64,000 nt of DNA, from contig NZ_CP108494.1 of NCBI RefSeq assembly GCF_041435435.1, forward strand, positions 5,986,501 through 6,050,500. The letters run 5' to 3'. This stretch comes from Streptomyces sp. NBC_01241 (GTDB lineage: Bacteria; Actinomycetota; Actinomycetes; Streptomycetales; Streptomycetaceae). Below, in pieces: positions 1-8,732 of the stretch (positions are counted from its first letter, which is position 1; each line of letters starts with the position of its first letter). The notes under the pieces are model-generated. The model was not told the DNA's origin. It saw only the letters and a program-made list of their open reading frames with translations, and did not search any database. A program made the position numbers and the translations under genes.

Positions 1-715
1 TGATGATCCTCTCCGGCTGGACCGCCGTCTTTCCCGCCCTGCCGGTTCTGCCCTTCTTCGCCGTACCGGCGGGCTTGGCCGGTACCACCCTGGCGCCCTC
101 CGAACGGGGGAACAGCTCGTACCAGGAGCCGAACAGGGCCCGCCGGCGCTCGACCAGCAGGGGGAGTGGGTGGGACGCGGTGACCAGTTCGCGCAGCGGG
201 TGACGGTCGAGCGCGGCCCGCGCCGCGGGGACGAGCGCCGCGGCGAGCCGGGCGGCGGCCGGGCGGGACTTGTCGCGCAGGGCGTCGGCCGCGTCCAGCA
301 CCGCCTCGCGCCCGTCGCGCTTGGGCACGCCCGCGGCGGCCCGTTCATACAGCTCGGCGCCCTCCGCCAGGACGAGCGCGGTGTCGATCCCGGCCGGGAT
401 CTTGATCCGGGCCTGCTGCCGCCAGGTGGTGACCGGATCGCTCCAGGCCTCGACCGTATACGTCCAGTGGCCCTCGCAGGCCGGGGTGACATCGGCGCCC
501 CAGCGGTCGGTGCCGGGGGCGAGCTCGCGCATCGGCGTCCAGCGACCGGGGCGCCCGTTCGGATCCAGCAGGACCACATTGGCGGCGACGGCGTCATGGC
601 CCTCCTGGAAGACGGTCGCGGTGACCTGGAACGTCTCACCGGCAACGGCCTTGGCAGGCCTTCTGCCGCAGTCGACGAGTGGGCGGACGTCGAGGACGGG
701 AATGCGACCGATCAT
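1..715 (-). CDS. glgE: GlgE maltosyltransferase, N-terminal part (runs off the window)
   Basis: Only the first 238 codons are present; the gene continues beyond base 1. The ATG at 715-713 has an AGGTGA ribosome site 6 nt upstream. The protein begins MIGRIPVLDVRPLVDCG and continues with the all-beta N-terminal domain and helical segment typical of alpha-1,4-glucan:maltose-1-phosphate maltosyltransferase, including a TATVFQEGHDAV strand and a WTYTVEAWSDP motif. GlgE extends alpha-glucan with maltose-1-phosphate in the cytoplasm. The catalytic GH13 barrel lies outside the window. A Lys/Ala/Gly-rich insertion at the left edge is unusual but in frame. Divergent glgP supports the call. Confidence 0.9.
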   Translation of the reverse strand, partial: MIGRIPVLDVRPLVDCGRRPAKAVAGETFQVTATVFQEGHDAVAANVVLLDPNGRPGRWTPMRELAPGTDRWGADVTPACEGHWTYTVEAWSDPVTTWRQQARIKIPAGIDTALVLAEGAELYERAAAGVPKRDGREAVLDAADALRDKSRPAAARLAAALVPAARAALDRHPLRELVTASHPLPLLVERRRALFGSWYELFPRSEGARVVPAKPAGTAKKGRTGRAGKTAVQPERII

Positions 716-1406
716 GGAATCACCTGGGGACTGAGGCTCGGACCGAACGGGACGCGACGCGACCGCGGAGGGCGGAATTCGCGCACCGCGACCGATGGGG
801 TCCGTCCTTTCTAGCTGCTCTGTTGACGACTGACGGGGTGTGGGCATGGCCGCTCCTGTCCGCATTCACTCGAATGGCACTCGAATGGCTGGGGTGCGGA
901 TGTGTTTCGCGGAGGTAAACCGGCTGGACACCGGTCCCGCGGGTGCCTCGTATTCATGCTGCATTCGGGCGGCATTCGCATGTTCCCGTGACGCACTCGG
1001 GCTCCGTACCGGAGAAGCCTTCCCACGATTCCCGGGAGGGCAATCCGGTGGTGTGTCAACTACTCGGGCGTATCTGTAACGAACTGAATGCGCCGAGCGC
1101 TGCCGCACGTGCGCGGGCTCGTCGGTGCTTCCCGGACGCCACTGGGCAGCTTTCCCCTTGGTGCGGCGTGTCACAAGACCGGACGAGGCAAGGGAATCGG
1201 CCATTACCTGCGGGGCGGATGTGTCTATACGGGCCGTGAGGGGCGCCGGGTGCGGATGAGGCGGATCGGTCGGCGCGGAGATCGCCCCCGGGCGGAAACG
1301 GAGCGGAACAGGGGTGCGGCCCACGGCTGATGCCGAGGGTGACGGAGCGGCGCACCCCCGTGGTGCGTCCCCTCGGATTCGTACGTCCCCTGTAATGGTG
1401 GAATAC
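716..1406. other. Intergenic region between divergent glgE and glgP
   Basis: About 690 bases without a convincing gene. Short open frames on both strands lack good ribosome sites, codon bias and recognisable sequence. The region must hold both divergent promoters, but I cannot place -35/-10 boxes confidently. It contains a short direct repeat, ACTCGAATGGC, at about 869 and 880. Confidence 0.6.
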
Positions 1407-4010
1407 GTGAAGGCCATTCGTCGATTCACCGTGCGTCCCGTCCTCCCCGATCCCCTTCAACCGCTCAGCGACCTCGCCCGCAATCTGCGCTGGTCCTGGC
1501 ACACCGAGACCCGTGAGCTCTTCCAGGCCGTCGACCCGGAGGTCCGGCGGACGGCGGAGTGCGACCCCGTGCGGCTGCTCGGTGCCGTATCCGCCGGGCG
1601 ACTCGCCGAGCTCGCCCGCGACGAGCAGTTCCTGCACCGGCTGACCGAGGCGTCCGCGGACCTCCGGGACTACCTGGACGGATCCAGGTGGTACCAGGAG
1701 CAACTGGCCCAGGGGGCGGAGCTGCCGGCCGCCATCGCCTATTTCTCACCCGAGTTCGGGGTGACCGCCGCTCTGCCCCAGTACTCCGGCGGACTCGGGA
1801 TCCTCGCCGGGGACCACCTGAAGGCCGCCAGCGACCTCGGCGTCCCCCTCGTCGCGGTCGGCCTGCTCTACCGGCACGGCTACTTCCGCCAGAGCCTGTC
1901 CCGCGACGGCTGGCAGCAGGAGCACTACCCCGTGCTCGATCCGAACGAGCTGCCGCTCACCCTGTTGCGCGAAGCCGACGGCACCCCGAGCCGGGTGGTG
2001 CTCACCCTGCCCGGTGGCCGTTCGCTGCACGCCCACATCTGGCAGGCCCAGGTGGGACGCGTACCGCTGCTGATGCTCGACTCCGCCGTGGAGGAGAACG
2101 CACCGGGCGAACGCGAGGTGACCGACCGGCTGTACGGCGGCGGCAGCGAGCACCGGCTGCTCCAGGAGATGCTCCTCGGCATCGGCGGCGTACGCGCGGT
2201 ACGGACGTACTGCCGTCTCACCGGGCATCCGGCGCCCGAGGTGTTCCACACCAACGAGGGGCACGCCGGCTTCCTCGGGCTCGAACGCATCCGTGAACTC
2301 GTCGGCACCGGGCTGGACTTCGACTCCGCGGTGGAGTCCGTACGGGCCGGCACGATCTTCACCACCCACACGCCCGTGCCCGCCGGGATCGACCGGTTCG
2401 ACCGCGAGCTCGTGGCCCGGCACTTCGGGGACGGCGGCGAACTCCCGGGGGTCGGCGTCGAACGCGTCCTGCAACTGGGCATGGAGACCTACCCCGGCGG
2501 CGAACCCGAGCTCTTCAACATGGCGGTCATGGGACTGCGGCTGGCCCAGCGGGCCAACGGGGTCTCCACCCTCCACGGTTCGGTCAGCCGGGAGATGTTC
2601 GCCGGGCTGTGGCCGGGCTTCGACGCGGCGGAGGTGCCGATCACCTCGGTGACCAACGGCGTCCACGCGCCCACCTGGGTCGCGCCCGAGATCCTCCGGC
2701 TGCGCAAGGACTACGGCGGCACACCCGGCCGCTGGGACTCCGCCGCCGATGTCCCGGACCGGGAACTCTGGGATCTGCGGCGGTCCCTGCGCGCACAACT
2801 GGTCACCGAGGTGCGGACACGGCTCTACGCCTCCTGGCGAGACCGGGGCGCCGAAGCCGCCGAACTCGGCTGGATCGACAACGTACTGGACCCGGACGTG
2901 CTGACCATCGGCTTCGCCCGGCGGGTGCCCTCGTACAAGCGGCTGACGCTGATGATGCGCGACCGCGACCGGCTGCGCGACCTGCTGCTCCACCCGACCC
3001 GCCCGATCCAGATCGTCGTCGCCGGCAAGGCCCACCCCGCCGACGACGGCGGGAAGCGGCTGGTGCGGGAGCTGGTGCGGTTCTCCGACGATCCACGGGT
3101 GCGCCACCGCATCGTGTTCCTGCCGGACTACGGGATGGCCATGGCGCAGAAGCTCTACCCGGGCTGCGACGTCTGGCTCAACAACCCCCTGCGCCCGCTG
3201 GAGGCCTGTGGTACGAGCGGCATGAAGGCGGCGCTCAACGGCTGCCTCAACCTCTCGGTCCTCGACGGGTGGTGGGACGAGTGGTTCGAGCCGGACTTCG
3301 GCTGGGCGATCCCGACGGCCGACGGTCTGGCCGTGGACGAGGACCGCCGCGACGATCTGGAGGCGGGCGCCCTCTACGAGTTGATCGAGGACAGGATCGC
3401 GCCGCGCTTCTACGACCGGGGCGGCGAGGGGCTCCCCGAACGCTGGATCGAGATGGTCCGCCGCACCCTGGGCACGCTGGGGCCCAAGGTTCTGGCGGGG
3501 CGCATGGTGACCGAGTACGTGGAGCGGCTGTACGCGCCCGCCGCGCTCGCCCAGCGTGCGATGGACCCCGGCGCGGCGCGGCAGCTCGCCGACTGGAAGG
3601 CCCGGGTCCGTGCCGCCTGGCCGCGCGTCGCCGTCGATCACATGGAGGCGGTGGCGCCCGATACGGCGGGCGGTCCGGCCGAGCTGGGGTCGACGCTGCT
3701 GCTGCGGGTCCGGATCGACCTCGGGGCGCTGGAGCCGGACGAGGTGGAGGTGCAGGCGGTGGCCGGCCGGGTGGACGCCGCCGATGGGATCTCGGACGCC
3801 CAGCTCTTCCCGCTGAAGCCCGCCGGGGGCCAGGACCTGGAGGGCCGCTGGCTGTACGACGGTCCGCTGGCCCTCGACCGCACCGGCCCGTACGGCTACA
3901 CCGTGCGGGTGCTCCCGGCCCATCCGCTGCTGGCGACCGGCGCGGAACTCGGCCTGGTGGCGTTGCCCACGGAGTCGGCGGGGGACGGCGCGGGCGTGCT
4001 GATGCGCTGA
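1407..4010 (+). CDS. glgP: Alpha-glucan (glycogen/maltodextrin) phosphorylase
   Basis: 867 aa. It releases glucose-1-phosphate from alpha-1,4-glucan with pyridoxal phosphate. The start VKAIRRFTVRPVLP is typical of the actinobacterial, short-form (DUF3417-type N-terminus) GlgP. GTG at 1407 is preceded by GGTGGA; an in-frame ATG at 1395 is the alternative. Visible family hallmarks are AYFSPEFG (about residue 112), HTNEGHAGF, TTHTPVPAG, and the PLP site EACGTSGMKAALNG with the cofactor lysine near residue 607. Length fits the family. It is divergent from glgE and ends just before a strong hairpin. The pair suggests turnover of alpha-glucan made by the GlgE pathway; glgX at 24.8-27.0 kb would remove branches. 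Confidence 0.95.
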   Translation: MKAIRRFTVRPVLPDPLQPLSDLARNLRWSWHTETRELFQAVDPEVRRTAECDPVRLLGAVSAGRLAELARDEQFLHRLTEASADLRDYLDGSRWYQEQLAQGAELPAAIAYFSPEFGVTAALPQYSGGLGILAGDHLKAASDLGVPLVAVGLLYRHGYFRQSLSRDGWQQEHYPVLDPNELPLTLLREADGTPSRVVLTLPGGRSLHAHIWQAQVGRVPLLMLDSAVEENAPGEREVTDRLYGGGSEHRLLQEMLLGIGGVRAVRTYCRLTGHPAPEVFHTNEGHAGFLGLERIRELVGTGLDFDSAVESVRAGTIFTTHTPVPAGIDRFDRELVARHFGDGGELPGVGVERVLQLGMETYPGGEPELFNMAVMGLRLAQRANGVSTLHGSVSREMFAGLWPGFDAAEVPITSVTNGVHAPTWVAPEILRLRKDYGGTPGRWDSAADVPDRELWDLRRSLRAQLVTEVRTRLYASWRDRGAEAAELGWIDNVLDPDVLTIGFARRVPSYKRLTLMMRDRDRLRDLLLHPTRPIQIVVAGKAHPADDGGKRLVRELVRFSDDPRVRHRIVFLPDYGMAMAQKLYPGCDVWLNNPLRPLEACGTSGMKAALNGCLNLSVLDGWWDEWFEPDFGWAIPTADGLAVDEDRRDDLEAGALYELIEDRIAPRFYDRGGEGLPERWIEMVRRTLGTLGPKVLAGRMVTEYVERLYAPAALAQRAMDPGAARQLADWKARVRAAWPRVAVDHMEAVAPDTAGGPAELGSTLLLRVRIDLGALEPDEVEVQAVAGRVDAADGISDAQLFPLKPAGGQDLEGRWLYDGPLALDRTGPYGYTVRVLPAHPLLATGAELGLVALPTESAGDGAGVLMR

Positions 4011-4051
4011 CGTACCGTCCGCCCGGCTCCGGCACCCGGTCGCGGACGTGA

Positions 4052-4090
4052 AACCGCCCGGGAGGAAGCGAGAGCTCCTCCCGGGCGGTT
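4052..4090. terminator. Bidirectional intrinsic terminator between glgP and the M4 protease
   Basis: A perfect 15-bp stem (4052-4066 with 4076-4090, AACCGCCCGGGAGGA arm) closes a 9-nt loop. It lies between convergent genes. There is no long U-tract, which is normal for high-GC terminators. Confidence 0.85.
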
Positions 4091-4135
4091 CGTTCAGTAG
4101 CCGGACCCGGCTCCGGGTTCAGCGGGCCGACGGGT

Positions 4136-6151
4136 TCAGAACGTCAGCTTGAAGCTGTTGATCTTGCCGGTGTCGCCCGAGAAGACGTCCTGGACCTTCA
4201 GCTTCCAGGTGCCGTTCGCCGCCACGGACGACGCGTTGACCGTGTACGTCGTCTGGACGTTGGGCGCCGAGTCGCTGATCGAGGAGTTCTTCAGCCGGTA
4301 GGTCGTACCGTTCGGGGCGACGAGGTCGATGACCAGGTCACCGCGCCAGGTGTGGGTGATGTCCACGCCGACCTTGAGGGCGCTGGGCGCGTTCCCCGTG
4401 ACGCCGGTGACGTTGACCGAACTGGTGACGGCCGCGCCGCGGTCCGGGATGGCGACGGGGGTGGTGTTCTCGAAGACCGTGCCGCCGGGGTCGGTGCCGC
4501 CACCGGGGCGCGTGCCGACGTTGATGCCGGCCCAGGCGTCGGCGACGGCCTTGTACTCGGCGCTGGCCGTGCCGTACAGCTCACCGGCCACGGCGAGCGT
4601 ACCGGTGCGGGCCGCCGCGTAGTTCGTGGTGGAGGTGAACTTGGTGGTGAGCGCCTTGAACCAGATCTGCGCGGCCTTGTCGCGGCCGATGCCGGTCACC
4701 GGCAGACCGTCGGAGGTCGGCGAGTCGTAGTTGACGCCGTTGATGGTCTTCTTGCCGCTGCCCTCGGAGAGCAGGTAGAAGAAGTGGTTCGCCGGGCCCG
4801 AGGAGTAGTGGACGTCGACGTTGCCGATGCCCGAGTACCAGGCGTCCTTGGACGCGCCGTCCTTGCTCGGCTTGTCCATGTAGCGCAGCGGGCTGCCGTC
4901 GCCGTTGATGTCGATCTTCTCGCCGATGAGGTAGTCGCCCGGGTCCGAGGCGTTGTTGGCGTAGAACTCGACCGCGGTGGCCATGATGTCGCTGGTCGCC
5001 TCGTTGAGGCCACCGGACTCACCGCTGTACACCAGGCCCGCGGTGGCGGCGGTGACGCCGTGCGTCATCTCGTGCGCGGCTACGTCGAGGGCGGTCAGCG
5101 GGGCGGCGTTGCCGCTGCCGTCGCCGTACGTCATGCAGAAGCAGCTGTCCTGCCAGAAGGCGTTGACGTAGTTGTTGCCGTAGTGGACGCGGGAGTACGC
5201 GCCGACGCCGTCGCCCCGGATGCCGGTGCGGCCGTGGACGTTCTTGTAGTAGTCCCAGGTCTCCGCCGCGCCGTAGTGCGCGTCGGCGGCGGCCGTCTCG
5301 GCGTTCGACGGGTTGCCGTTGCCCCACACGTCCGTGGAGTTGGTGAACAGCGTCCCGGTTCCCGACGAGCCGTGGTTCAGGTTGTACGTCTTGTGGTTGC
5401 CGCGGCCCGTGTCGGTCAGCGTGTACGACGGCGCGGTGCCGAGGGTGACCTGGCCGCTGTACTCGGTGTTGCCGACGCCGTTCTCGACCGCCTGCCACTC
5501 GTACAGCTTCGCGCCGGTGGTGGCGTCGGTGATGACGTGCAGCTCGTTGGGGGTGCCGTCGTCCTGGAGACCGCCGACGACGGTCTCGTAGGCGAGCTGC
5601 GGCTTGCCCTGCGCCATCCAGACCACCTTGCGGGGTGCCCGGTCGGCCTCGGTCTTCTTGGAGCCGTCGGCCTTGGCGAGGCCGAGCGCCTGCTTCTCGG
5701 CCGCGGCGGGCGCGACGTCGGCCGTCGTGTCCACGGCCTTCAGCTGGCCGCTGGTGACCTTGGACGCCTTGGTGACGCTCTTGGTCGCGCCGGCCTTGGA
5801 CTCCTGGACGACCAGGTCGCCACCGAGCACCGGAAGTCCGGCGAAGGTGCGCTCGTAACGCGTGTGCGTGGTGCCGTCGTTGTCCTGGACGACATCCCGG
5901 ACGACGAGCTTCTCCCGAGAGCCGAGGCCGAGCTCCTTGGCCGTGGCCGCCTTGCTCGCGTCGGCCTCGCGGATCAGCTCGGCGCGCTGGGACGGGGTGA
6001 GCTGCTTGGCCAGGGCGCCGTGGTTGGCGCCGGCGGTGGCGCTGCCGGGAGTGGCTGTGGCCGTACCGGTCTGGACTCCGACGGCGAGGAGGGCTGCTGC
6101 GGCTATCAGAGCGCCGGTCGCGGTGGCACGACGGCTGGACGTGGATCTCAC
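4136..6151 (-). CDS. Secreted M4 (thermolysin-like) neutral metalloprotease with P domain
   Basis: 671 aa. GTG start at 6151 with AAGGAG 7 nt upstream. A Sec signal peptide occupies about residues 1-33 (RR.., Ala-rich core, TATA). An FTP/PepSY inhibitory propeptide follows to about residue 210. The M4 catalytic domain carries the zinc motif HEMTH (about 356-360) and the third ligand in GGLNEATSD (about 381). A C-terminal proprotein-convertase P domain spans about 560-671 (TTPVAIPDRG..., VDITHTWRGDL). The enzyme should be exported, self-process and degrade extracellular protein. It stands alone, convergent with glgP. Confidence 0.95.
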   Translation of the reverse strand: MRSTSSRRATATGALIAAAALLAVGVQTGTATATPGSATAGANHGALAKQLTPSQRAELIREADASKAATAKELGLGSREKLVVRDVVQDNDGTTHTRYERTFAGLPVLGGDLVVQESKAGATKSVTKASKVTSGQLKAVDTTADVAPAAAEKQALGLAKADGSKKTEADRAPRKVVWMAQGKPQLAYETVVGGLQDDGTPNELHVITDATTGAKLYEWQAVENGVGNTEYSGQVTLGTAPSYTLTDTGRGNHKTYNLNHGSSGTGTLFTNSTDVWGNGNPSNAETAAADAHYGAAETWDYYKNVHGRTGIRGDGVGAYSRVHYGNNYVNAFWQDSCFCMTYGDGSGNAAPLTALDVAAHEMTHGVTAATAGLVYSGESGGLNEATSDIMATAVEFYANNASDPGDYLIGEKIDINGDGSPLRYMDKPSKDGASKDAWYSGIGNVDVHYSSGPANHFFYLLSEGSGKKTINGVNYDSPTSDGLPVTGIGRDKAAQIWFKALTTKFTSTTNYAAARTGTLAVAGELYGTASAEYKAVADAWAGINVGTRPGGGTDPGGTVFENTTPVAIPDRGAAVTSSVNVTGVTGNAPSALKVGVDITHTWRGDLVIDLVAPNGTTYRLKNSSISDSAPNVQTTYTVNASSVAANGTWKLKVQDVFSGDTGKINSFKLTF

Positions 6152-6310
6152 GCGGACTCCTTCTGCGAGGGGGGTACCGGCGGCAGGTGGCCGTCGGAAG
6201 AACGAGAAGTGCGCAGAACGGGGTGAAGAGTGTCAGCCGGAAGGCCGTTCTGTCAGGACCGCGTCAACAAGTTGGCCGGAAGTCGTCCGTTGCCGTAAAT
6301 GTCATGTTCG

Positions 6311-6571
6311 TTAAGCGGACGTTTCACCGATCATCATCGCGACGCCATCCAGCGTCCTTCGCAGGCCGAATTCGAAGAGTTCGTCGAGATCGAGCTCGAA
6401 CTCATCCTGTTCGAACAGCGAGTTGAGGAACGGGTAGTCGCCACTGGCCGAGATGGCATCGAACTGTGGCTCATTTCTTACCATCCACTCCGCGGCGGAC
6501 AGCCCGGTGTCCTGACGCGCCTGTGTCTCCATGTCGCCGGCCATGGCAAGTCCCTGGACGTGGGCGAAAAG
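6311..6571 (-). pseudogene. TetR-family regulator, C-terminal piece cut off by the IS607 element
   Basis: Encodes the C-terminal ligand-domain end of a TetR regulator: LFAHVQGLA, TGLSAAEWM, FELDLDELFEFGLRRTLDG. This is the usual ending of actinomycete TetR proteins whose helices read HLTLFxFVQG and DLDxLFEFGLxRLLDG. The piece has no start of its own; upstream in frame lies element DNA with a stop codon. Its 5' part is at 8733-9110. Deleting 6572-8732 joins ...HLT to LFAHV... in frame, so these are two halves of one gene. Confidence 0.85.
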
Positions 6572-6635
6572 GGTGAACAACAGTTCCCATTTCTTTCAGT
6601 GGATATCGGTCATTCTGTGTGAATATCCTGATGTG

Positions 6636-7214
6636 GTGAAGCTTTCCGAGTGGGCGGCGCGCAACGGCGTGCATTACCAGACCGCGTGGATCTGGGCGAA
6701 GGAGGGCCGTATGCCGGTCCCGGTTGTCCAGACGCCGTCGGGTACATGGCTCGTGACCGAGTCCGTCCCGCAGGCTGCGGGACGGGTTGTGGCGCACTGC
6801 CGCGTCTCGTCCGGTGACCAGAAAGCGGACCTGGAGCGCCAGGTCGCCCGGACCGTTCAAGGCGCAACGTCCCGGGGTCTCACGGTCGCTGACGTGGTGA
6901 CGGAGGTCGGCTCCGGCTTGAACGGGCGCCGTCGCAAGCTGCACCGGCTGCTCGCCGGCCCGGGTGTGGGGACGGTCGTGGTCGAGCACCGTGACCGCCT
7001 CGCCCGGTTCGGCGTCGAGCACCTGGAGGCCGCCCTCTCGGCCTCGGGGCGGCGCCTGCTTGTCCTTGACCCCGCGGAGAGGGCCGACGATCTCGTACGG
7101 GACATCACCGAGGCCCTGACCTCGATGTGCACACGCCTGTACGGCCGGCACTCCGCGAAGAACCGCGCCGCCCAGGCAGTCGCCGTTGCCACCGGCCCCG
7201 AGGTGGCCGGATGA
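6636..7214 (+). CDS. tnpA: IS607 TnpA serine-recombinase transposase
   Basis: 192 aa. The N-terminal MerR-like helix-turn-helix begins VKLSEWAARNGVHYQTAWIW and is followed by the resolvase catalytic domain: AHCRVSSGDQKADLERQ, with the catalytic serine at about 58/59, then TEVGSGLNGRRRKL, VVVEHRDRLARFG and LTSMCTRLYG. All are IS607 signatures. The GTG at 6636 gives the family start; GTG 6633 is one codon earlier. It overlaps tnpB by 4 nt (ATGA), implying translational coupling. The enzyme catalyses excision and insertion at GG sites. Confidence 0.93.
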   Translation: MKLSEWAARNGVHYQTAWIWAKEGRMPVPVVQTPSGTWLVTESVPQAAGRVVAHCRVSSGDQKADLERQVARTVQGATSRGLTVADVVTEVGSGLNGRRRKLHRLLAGPGVGTVVVEHRDRLARFGVEHLEAALSASGRRLLVLDPAERADDLVRDITEALTSMCTRLYGRHSAKNRAAQAVAVATGPEVAG

Positions 7215-8668
7215 AGAAGTTCAAGCCCCGGCCCGGTTTCACCGTCCTCGCGTACAAGCTCGCGCTGGACCCGAACGCCACGGCCGGCCACCACCTGCAC
7301 TCGCACGCAGGTGCCGCGAGGGCAGCGTACAACTGGGCGGTCACGTACATCACCGCCGCGTGGTGGCAGCGCAAGGCCGAGCAGTCCTACAACATCCCCG
7401 AGGACGAGCTGACACCATGGCGGTCGTGGTCGCTGCCCTCGCTACGCAAGGCGTTCAACGAGGACAAACGCACCAACCCACGTTTCGCCCACTGGTGGGA
7501 GGAGAACTCCAAAGAGGCATACAACACCGGCCTGGCAGGCGCGTCGGCGGCGTTCGACAACTACGCGAAGTCGAAGAGCGGTAAGCGCAAAGGCCCGAGG
7601 ATGGGCATCCCCCGCTTCAAGTCGAAGCGGAAAGCATCCCTGACCTGCCGGTTCACCACCGGAACGATCCGTATCGAACCTGACGGCAGGCACATCACCC
7701 TGCCCAGGATCGGCACCATCCGCCTCCACGAACACCGGGCCGACCTGCGCGCCCTCGCCGACACGGGAAACATGCGGATCCTGTCCGCGACGGTGCGCCT
7801 GGACCAGGGCCGCTGGTTCGTGTCGTTGCAAGTCGAGGAGAAGCATCAGCCGGCGAAGGTCGCCCGTCCGGATGCGTCGGTCGGTATCGACCTCGGCATC
7901 AAGACCCTCGCCGTCCTCGCGGACAGCGACGGTGTCCTCGCTACGGAACCCAACCCACGCCACCTCGACCGCGCGCAGAAGCAGCTGCGCCGCGCCAGTC
8001 GTGTCGTCTCGCGCCGCCAGGGCCCCGACCGGCGCACCGGTCGGCAGGCATCGAAGCGCTGGGAGAAGGCGAACCGGGCGCGGAACAAGGTGCACCACCG
8101 GGTCGCGAACCTCCGCGAGGACACCCTCCACAAGATGACGACCCGTCTTGCCCGCGAGTACGGCACGATCGTCATCGAAGACCTCAACGTGGCAGGAATG
8201 GGCCGCAACCGGCGCCTGTCCCGCCGGGTCGCGGATGCCGCGTTCGGCGAGATCCGACGCCAGCTCACCTACAAGACCCGTCGCCACGGCACGCGACTCG
8301 TCGTTGCCGACCGCTGGTTCCCCTCCTCGAAGACCTGCTCGCGCTGCGGTGCGGTGAAAGCCAAGCTGCCCCTCAGCATGCGCGTCTTCGAGTGCGACAA
8401 CTGCGGACTCGTCATCGACCGGGACGCAAACGCCGGACACAACCTGGTCGCCCACGCGGCCCGCACAACAGGTACCGGAGTGGCCGGAGACCTGGACCCC
8501 GCCAAGGTGGAGTCGAAGCCCCGTGGAGCCGACCGCAAGACCCGCAGCACCCGCCCGCGCCGCAAGGCCGGGACGGGGCGGGCAGGTGGCACAATCCCCA
8601 GCCCCCGGGCCGGGAAGGAAACGGGAGACCGTCAACAAGTCACCAGAGCACAACTCACGCTCTGGTGA
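7211..8668 (+). CDS. tnpB: TnpB RNA-guided nuclease of the IS607 element
   Basis: 485 aa. N-terminal OrfB helix-turn-helix and wedge region, then a RuvC nuclease: GIDLGIKTLA (Asp about 227), VIEDLNVAGM (Glu about 323) and DRDANAGHN (about 403). A zinc ribbon CSRCG...CDNCG sits between the second and third RuvC motifs. All catalytic motifs are present, so the nuclease looks functional. TnpB proteins use an omega-RNA transcribed from the element's right end to cut DNA and keep the element in place. A basic C-terminal tail of about 75 residues is encoded by DNA that probably doubles as omega-RNA. Starts at the ATG overlapping the tnpA stop. Confidence 0.93.
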   Translation: MKKFKPRPGFTVLAYKLALDPNATAGHHLHSHAGAARAAYNWAVTYITAAWWQRKAEQSYNIPEDELTPWRSWSLPSLRKAFNEDKRTNPRFAHWWEENSKEAYNTGLAGASAAFDNYAKSKSGKRKGPRMGIPRFKSKRKASLTCRFTTGTIRIEPDGRHITLPRIGTIRLHEHRADLRALADTGNMRILSATVRLDQGRWFVSLQVEEKHQPAKVARPDASVGIDLGIKTLAVLADSDGVLATEPNPRHLDRAQKQLRRASRVVSRRQGPDRRTGRQASKRWEKANRARNKVHHRVANLREDTLHKMTTRLAREYGTIVIEDLNVAGMGRNRRLSRRVADAAFGEIRRQLTYKTRRHGTRLVVADRWFPSSKTCSRCGAVKAKLPLSMRVFECDNCGLVIDRDANAGHNLVAHAARTTGTGVAGDLDPAKVESKPRGADRKTRSTRPRRKAGTGRAGGTIPSPRAGKETGDRQQVTRAQLTLW

Positions 8669-8732
8669 CCCGTTACGGACCATTCCAGCGGAAACGCCGG
8701 GATTGCTGAGATCACTTGATGATCAAAACAAC
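8641..8732 (+). ncRNA. Candidate omega-RNA scaffold 3' end at the right end of the IS607 element
   Basis: The last tnpB codons and stop lie inside a perfect 9-bp hairpin (8641-8649 with 8659-8667, CACCAGAGC arm). A small hairpin TTGAT-g-ATCAA follows at 8716-8726, then AAAACAAC up to the element boundary. TnpB guide RNAs are known to end at the element right end, with the guide copied from flanking DNA. By that rule the guide would begin at or near GGTGAGATGGATG (8733 onward), i.e. antisense to the disrupted TetR gene. The 5' limit is not determined and may lie within tnpB. Confidence 0.5.

Larger units (their letters stand above)
6572..8732 (+). mobile_element. IS607-family insertion sequence (2161 bp) inside a TetR gene
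   Basis: Holds tnpA (serine transposase) and tnpB in the classic IS607 order. The pentamer GGTGA occurs at 6572-6576 and again at 8733-8737. IS607-type serine transposases recombine at GG dinucleotides and leave no terminal inverted repeats or long target duplication, which matches. Removing one GGTGA plus the intervening DNA regenerates an open TetR frame (CTC ACC CTT TTC GCC), so the boundaries are set to within the 5-bp repeat. Both genes appear intact, so the element may still be active. Confidence 0.85.

Noticed and set aside
1746..3923. A 725-aa minus-strand ORF opposite glgP
   Set aside because: Shadow of glgP; sequence is His/Val/Gly/Arg-biased without domains.
4352..6226. A 624-aa plus-strand ORF opposite the M4 protease
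   Set aside because: Antisense shadow of a clearly identified metalloprotease; composition (Val/Gly/Arg-rich) and lack of ribosome site are typical of GC-rich shadows.
6311..6580. A free-standing 89-aa gene starting MFTLFAHVQG
   Set aside because: Its TTG start lies in IS607 DNA and its sequence is the C-terminal end of a TetR regulator whose other half is at 8733-9110.
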